64,000 nucleotides of DNA from Cephalopachus bancanus. Taxonomy: Eukaryota > Chordata > Mammalia > Primates > Tarsiidae. The notes beneath the pieces were generated by a model. The model saw only the letters and a list, made by a program, of their open reading frames with translations, searched no databases and had not been told where the DNA came from. The stretch's first letter is position 1. Each line of letters starts with the position of its first letter. The stretch is from NCBI GenBank assembly GCA_027257055.1, contig JAPVLO010000019.1, forward strand, positions 14,403,001 to 14,467,000, read 5' to 3'. Positions 62,281-64,000 of this stretch are shown here, in pieces. A program made the position numbers and the translations under genes.

Positions 62281-64000
62281 AAAATTTTAAAAATCCTCTA
62301 TAAGATTCTGGCAAACTGGATCCAAAACCACATCTCAGAAATCATCCACCATGACCAAGTAGGCTTAATCCCCAGGATGCAGGGCTGGTTCAACATTTGC
62401 AAGACCATAAACATAATTAACTACATCAACAGATGCAAAAACAAGAACCACATGATTATCTCATTACATACGGAAAAAGCTTTTGATAAAAACCCTCAAA
62501 TACTTAGGTATAGAAGGAACATACCTCAAAAGAGTAAGTGCCATCTACAATAAATCCACCAGTAAAATGTTGCTAAATGGGCAGAAACTAGAAACATTTC
62601 CTCTGAAAACTGGAATAAGACAAGGTTGCCCACTCTCACCCCTCTTATTCAACATTGTGTTGGAAGTCTTAGCTAGGGCAATTAGACAAGAGAAGGAAAT
62701 CAGGGGTATCCAAATAGGAAAAGAGGAAGTCAAGTTAACCCTATCTTTGCTGACAATATGATCCTATGCCATGAAAATCCAAAAGAATCTCAAAAATCTG
62801 CTTGCACTGATAAAGGACTTTGGCAAAGTCTCAGGGTACAAAATAAATGTGCAAAAGACAGTTGCATTCTTATATACCAACAAGCAGGCAGAAAACCAAA
62901 TAAATAGCACAATCCCATGCGGAGCAGCCACACACAAAAGAAATGCTTCGGTATCTTCCTAACCAGAGAAGTGAAAGAACTTTACAATGAGAACTACAAA
63001 ACACTGTTCAAAGAAATTCAAGAAGACACAAACAAATGAAAAAATATTCCATGCTTGTGGATAGAAAGAATTAACATTGTTAAGATGTCCATCCTACCAA
63101 AGGCAATCCACAGATTCAACCCAATACCCATTAAACTACCAGCATCATTCTTCTCAGACCTGGAAATGACAATACAGAAATTCATATGGAAACATAAATG
63201 ACCACGAATAGCCAAAACAATAGCAAAAGAAACAAAGCAGGAGGTATCATACTTCCAGAATCCAAACTTTACTATAAGGCTACAGTAATCAAAACAGCCT
63301 GGTAATGGTACAACACCAGACATATAGACCAATGGAACAGGATAAAGATTCTGGAAGCAAGGCCTCGATTTCTCAATCATCTCATCTTTGACAAAGCCTC
63401 CACCAACAACCACTGGGGAGAGGAAAACTTATTCAGTAAATGGTACTGGGAATACTGGCTGATCACCTGCAGAAGATTGAAACAGGACCCCTACCTATCA
63501 TCATACACAAAAATTAACTCTGAATGGGTCAAAGACCCAAACATAAAACCTCAGACTATATGAATTTTAGAAAATACAGGAGATACCCTTATAGAAATTG
63601 GAACTGGCAACCAATTCTTGATCAAAACCCTAAGTGCCCATACCAAAAGAAATACGATAGACAAGTGGGGCCTCATCAAACTGACGAGCTTCTGCAAAGC
63701 AAAAGAAACCATCAAGAGAGCAGGGAGGCAGCCCATAGAATGGGAAAAAATATTTGCCAACTGTATATCTGGCAAAGGTCTAACATCTAGGATCTACAAG
63801 GAACTCAAACATGCCGAAAAGAAAAAAAACGCCAGTAACAAGTGAACAAAAAACATGAATAGACATTTCTCTAAGGAAGATACACAGGCAGCCAACAAAC
63901 ACATGAAAACATGCTCAGCTTCACTAATCATCAGAGAAATGCAAATCAAACTACATTGAGATACCACCTAACCTCAGTAAGAATGGCCATCATTAGTAAC
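62281..64000 (+). mobile_element. L1 ORF2 fragment from reverse transcriptase onward (copy B), cut by window end
   Basis: Beginning in the reverse transcriptase region ([14 protein letters not shown], then [19 protein letters not shown]), it continues through the region already present in copy A (63120-63800 matches 61542-62230 closely) and on past it to the window edge (ATGCAAATCAAACTACATTG). The active-site region reads ADNM where ADDM is normal, and frames are broken, so it is dead. Confidence 0.9.

Overview
The window is primate nuclear DNA, most probably from a strepsirrhine (lemur/loris group). I place it there because three gene segments read as VPS37A, CNOT7 and MTMR7 in the arrangement of human 8p22, while most SINEs are a dimeric Alu variant that differs from human Alu: it begins GGCTCGGTGGCTCAGCC, lacking the AC of CTCACGCC, and carries GGAGCCCAGCAGGTCGAGG in the right arm. 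The species call is an inference from recalled consensus, not a search.

Layout. Positions 1-10.8 kb hold the 5' part of CNOT7 on the minus strand: coding exons at 8663-8779 and 6410-6603, then an intron running off the left edge. A CpG-rich divergent promoter lies at about 10.44-11.42 kb. VPS37A runs on the plus strand from 11223 to 49472 in eleven coding exons, whose junctions give an uninterrupted 397-residue protein, followed by a non-coding last exon from 51052 with poly(A) signals at 51950, 51963 and 52402. MTMR7 converges from the right on the minus strand: its last three coding exons lie at 61381-61521, 59559-59685 and 56191-56553.

The three genes act in unrelated pathways: mRNA deadenylation (CNOT7), ESCRT-I endosomal sorting (VPS37A) and inositol phosphate/PI3P dephosphorylation (MTMR7). 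CNOT7 and VPS37A probably share a promoter region; VPS37A and MTMR7 are tail-to-tail.

The rest is intron and intergenic DNA filled with LINE-1 of several ages, Alu-type SINEs (some nested), MIR/L2 relics, LTR-like pieces and two decayed Tc1/mariner elements with matching terminal repeats. I found no new gene system. The most unusual structures are a 115-bp inverted duplication with a 142-nt loop in VPS37A intron 1 (16555-16926), a composite minisatellite/microsatellite beside the divergent promoter (9711-10183), an L1 whose edge lies about 20 nt from an MTMR7 splice acceptor, a smaller MIR-flanking hairpin (48837-48935), and a splice-flanked open segment downstream of VPS37A (54442-54533).
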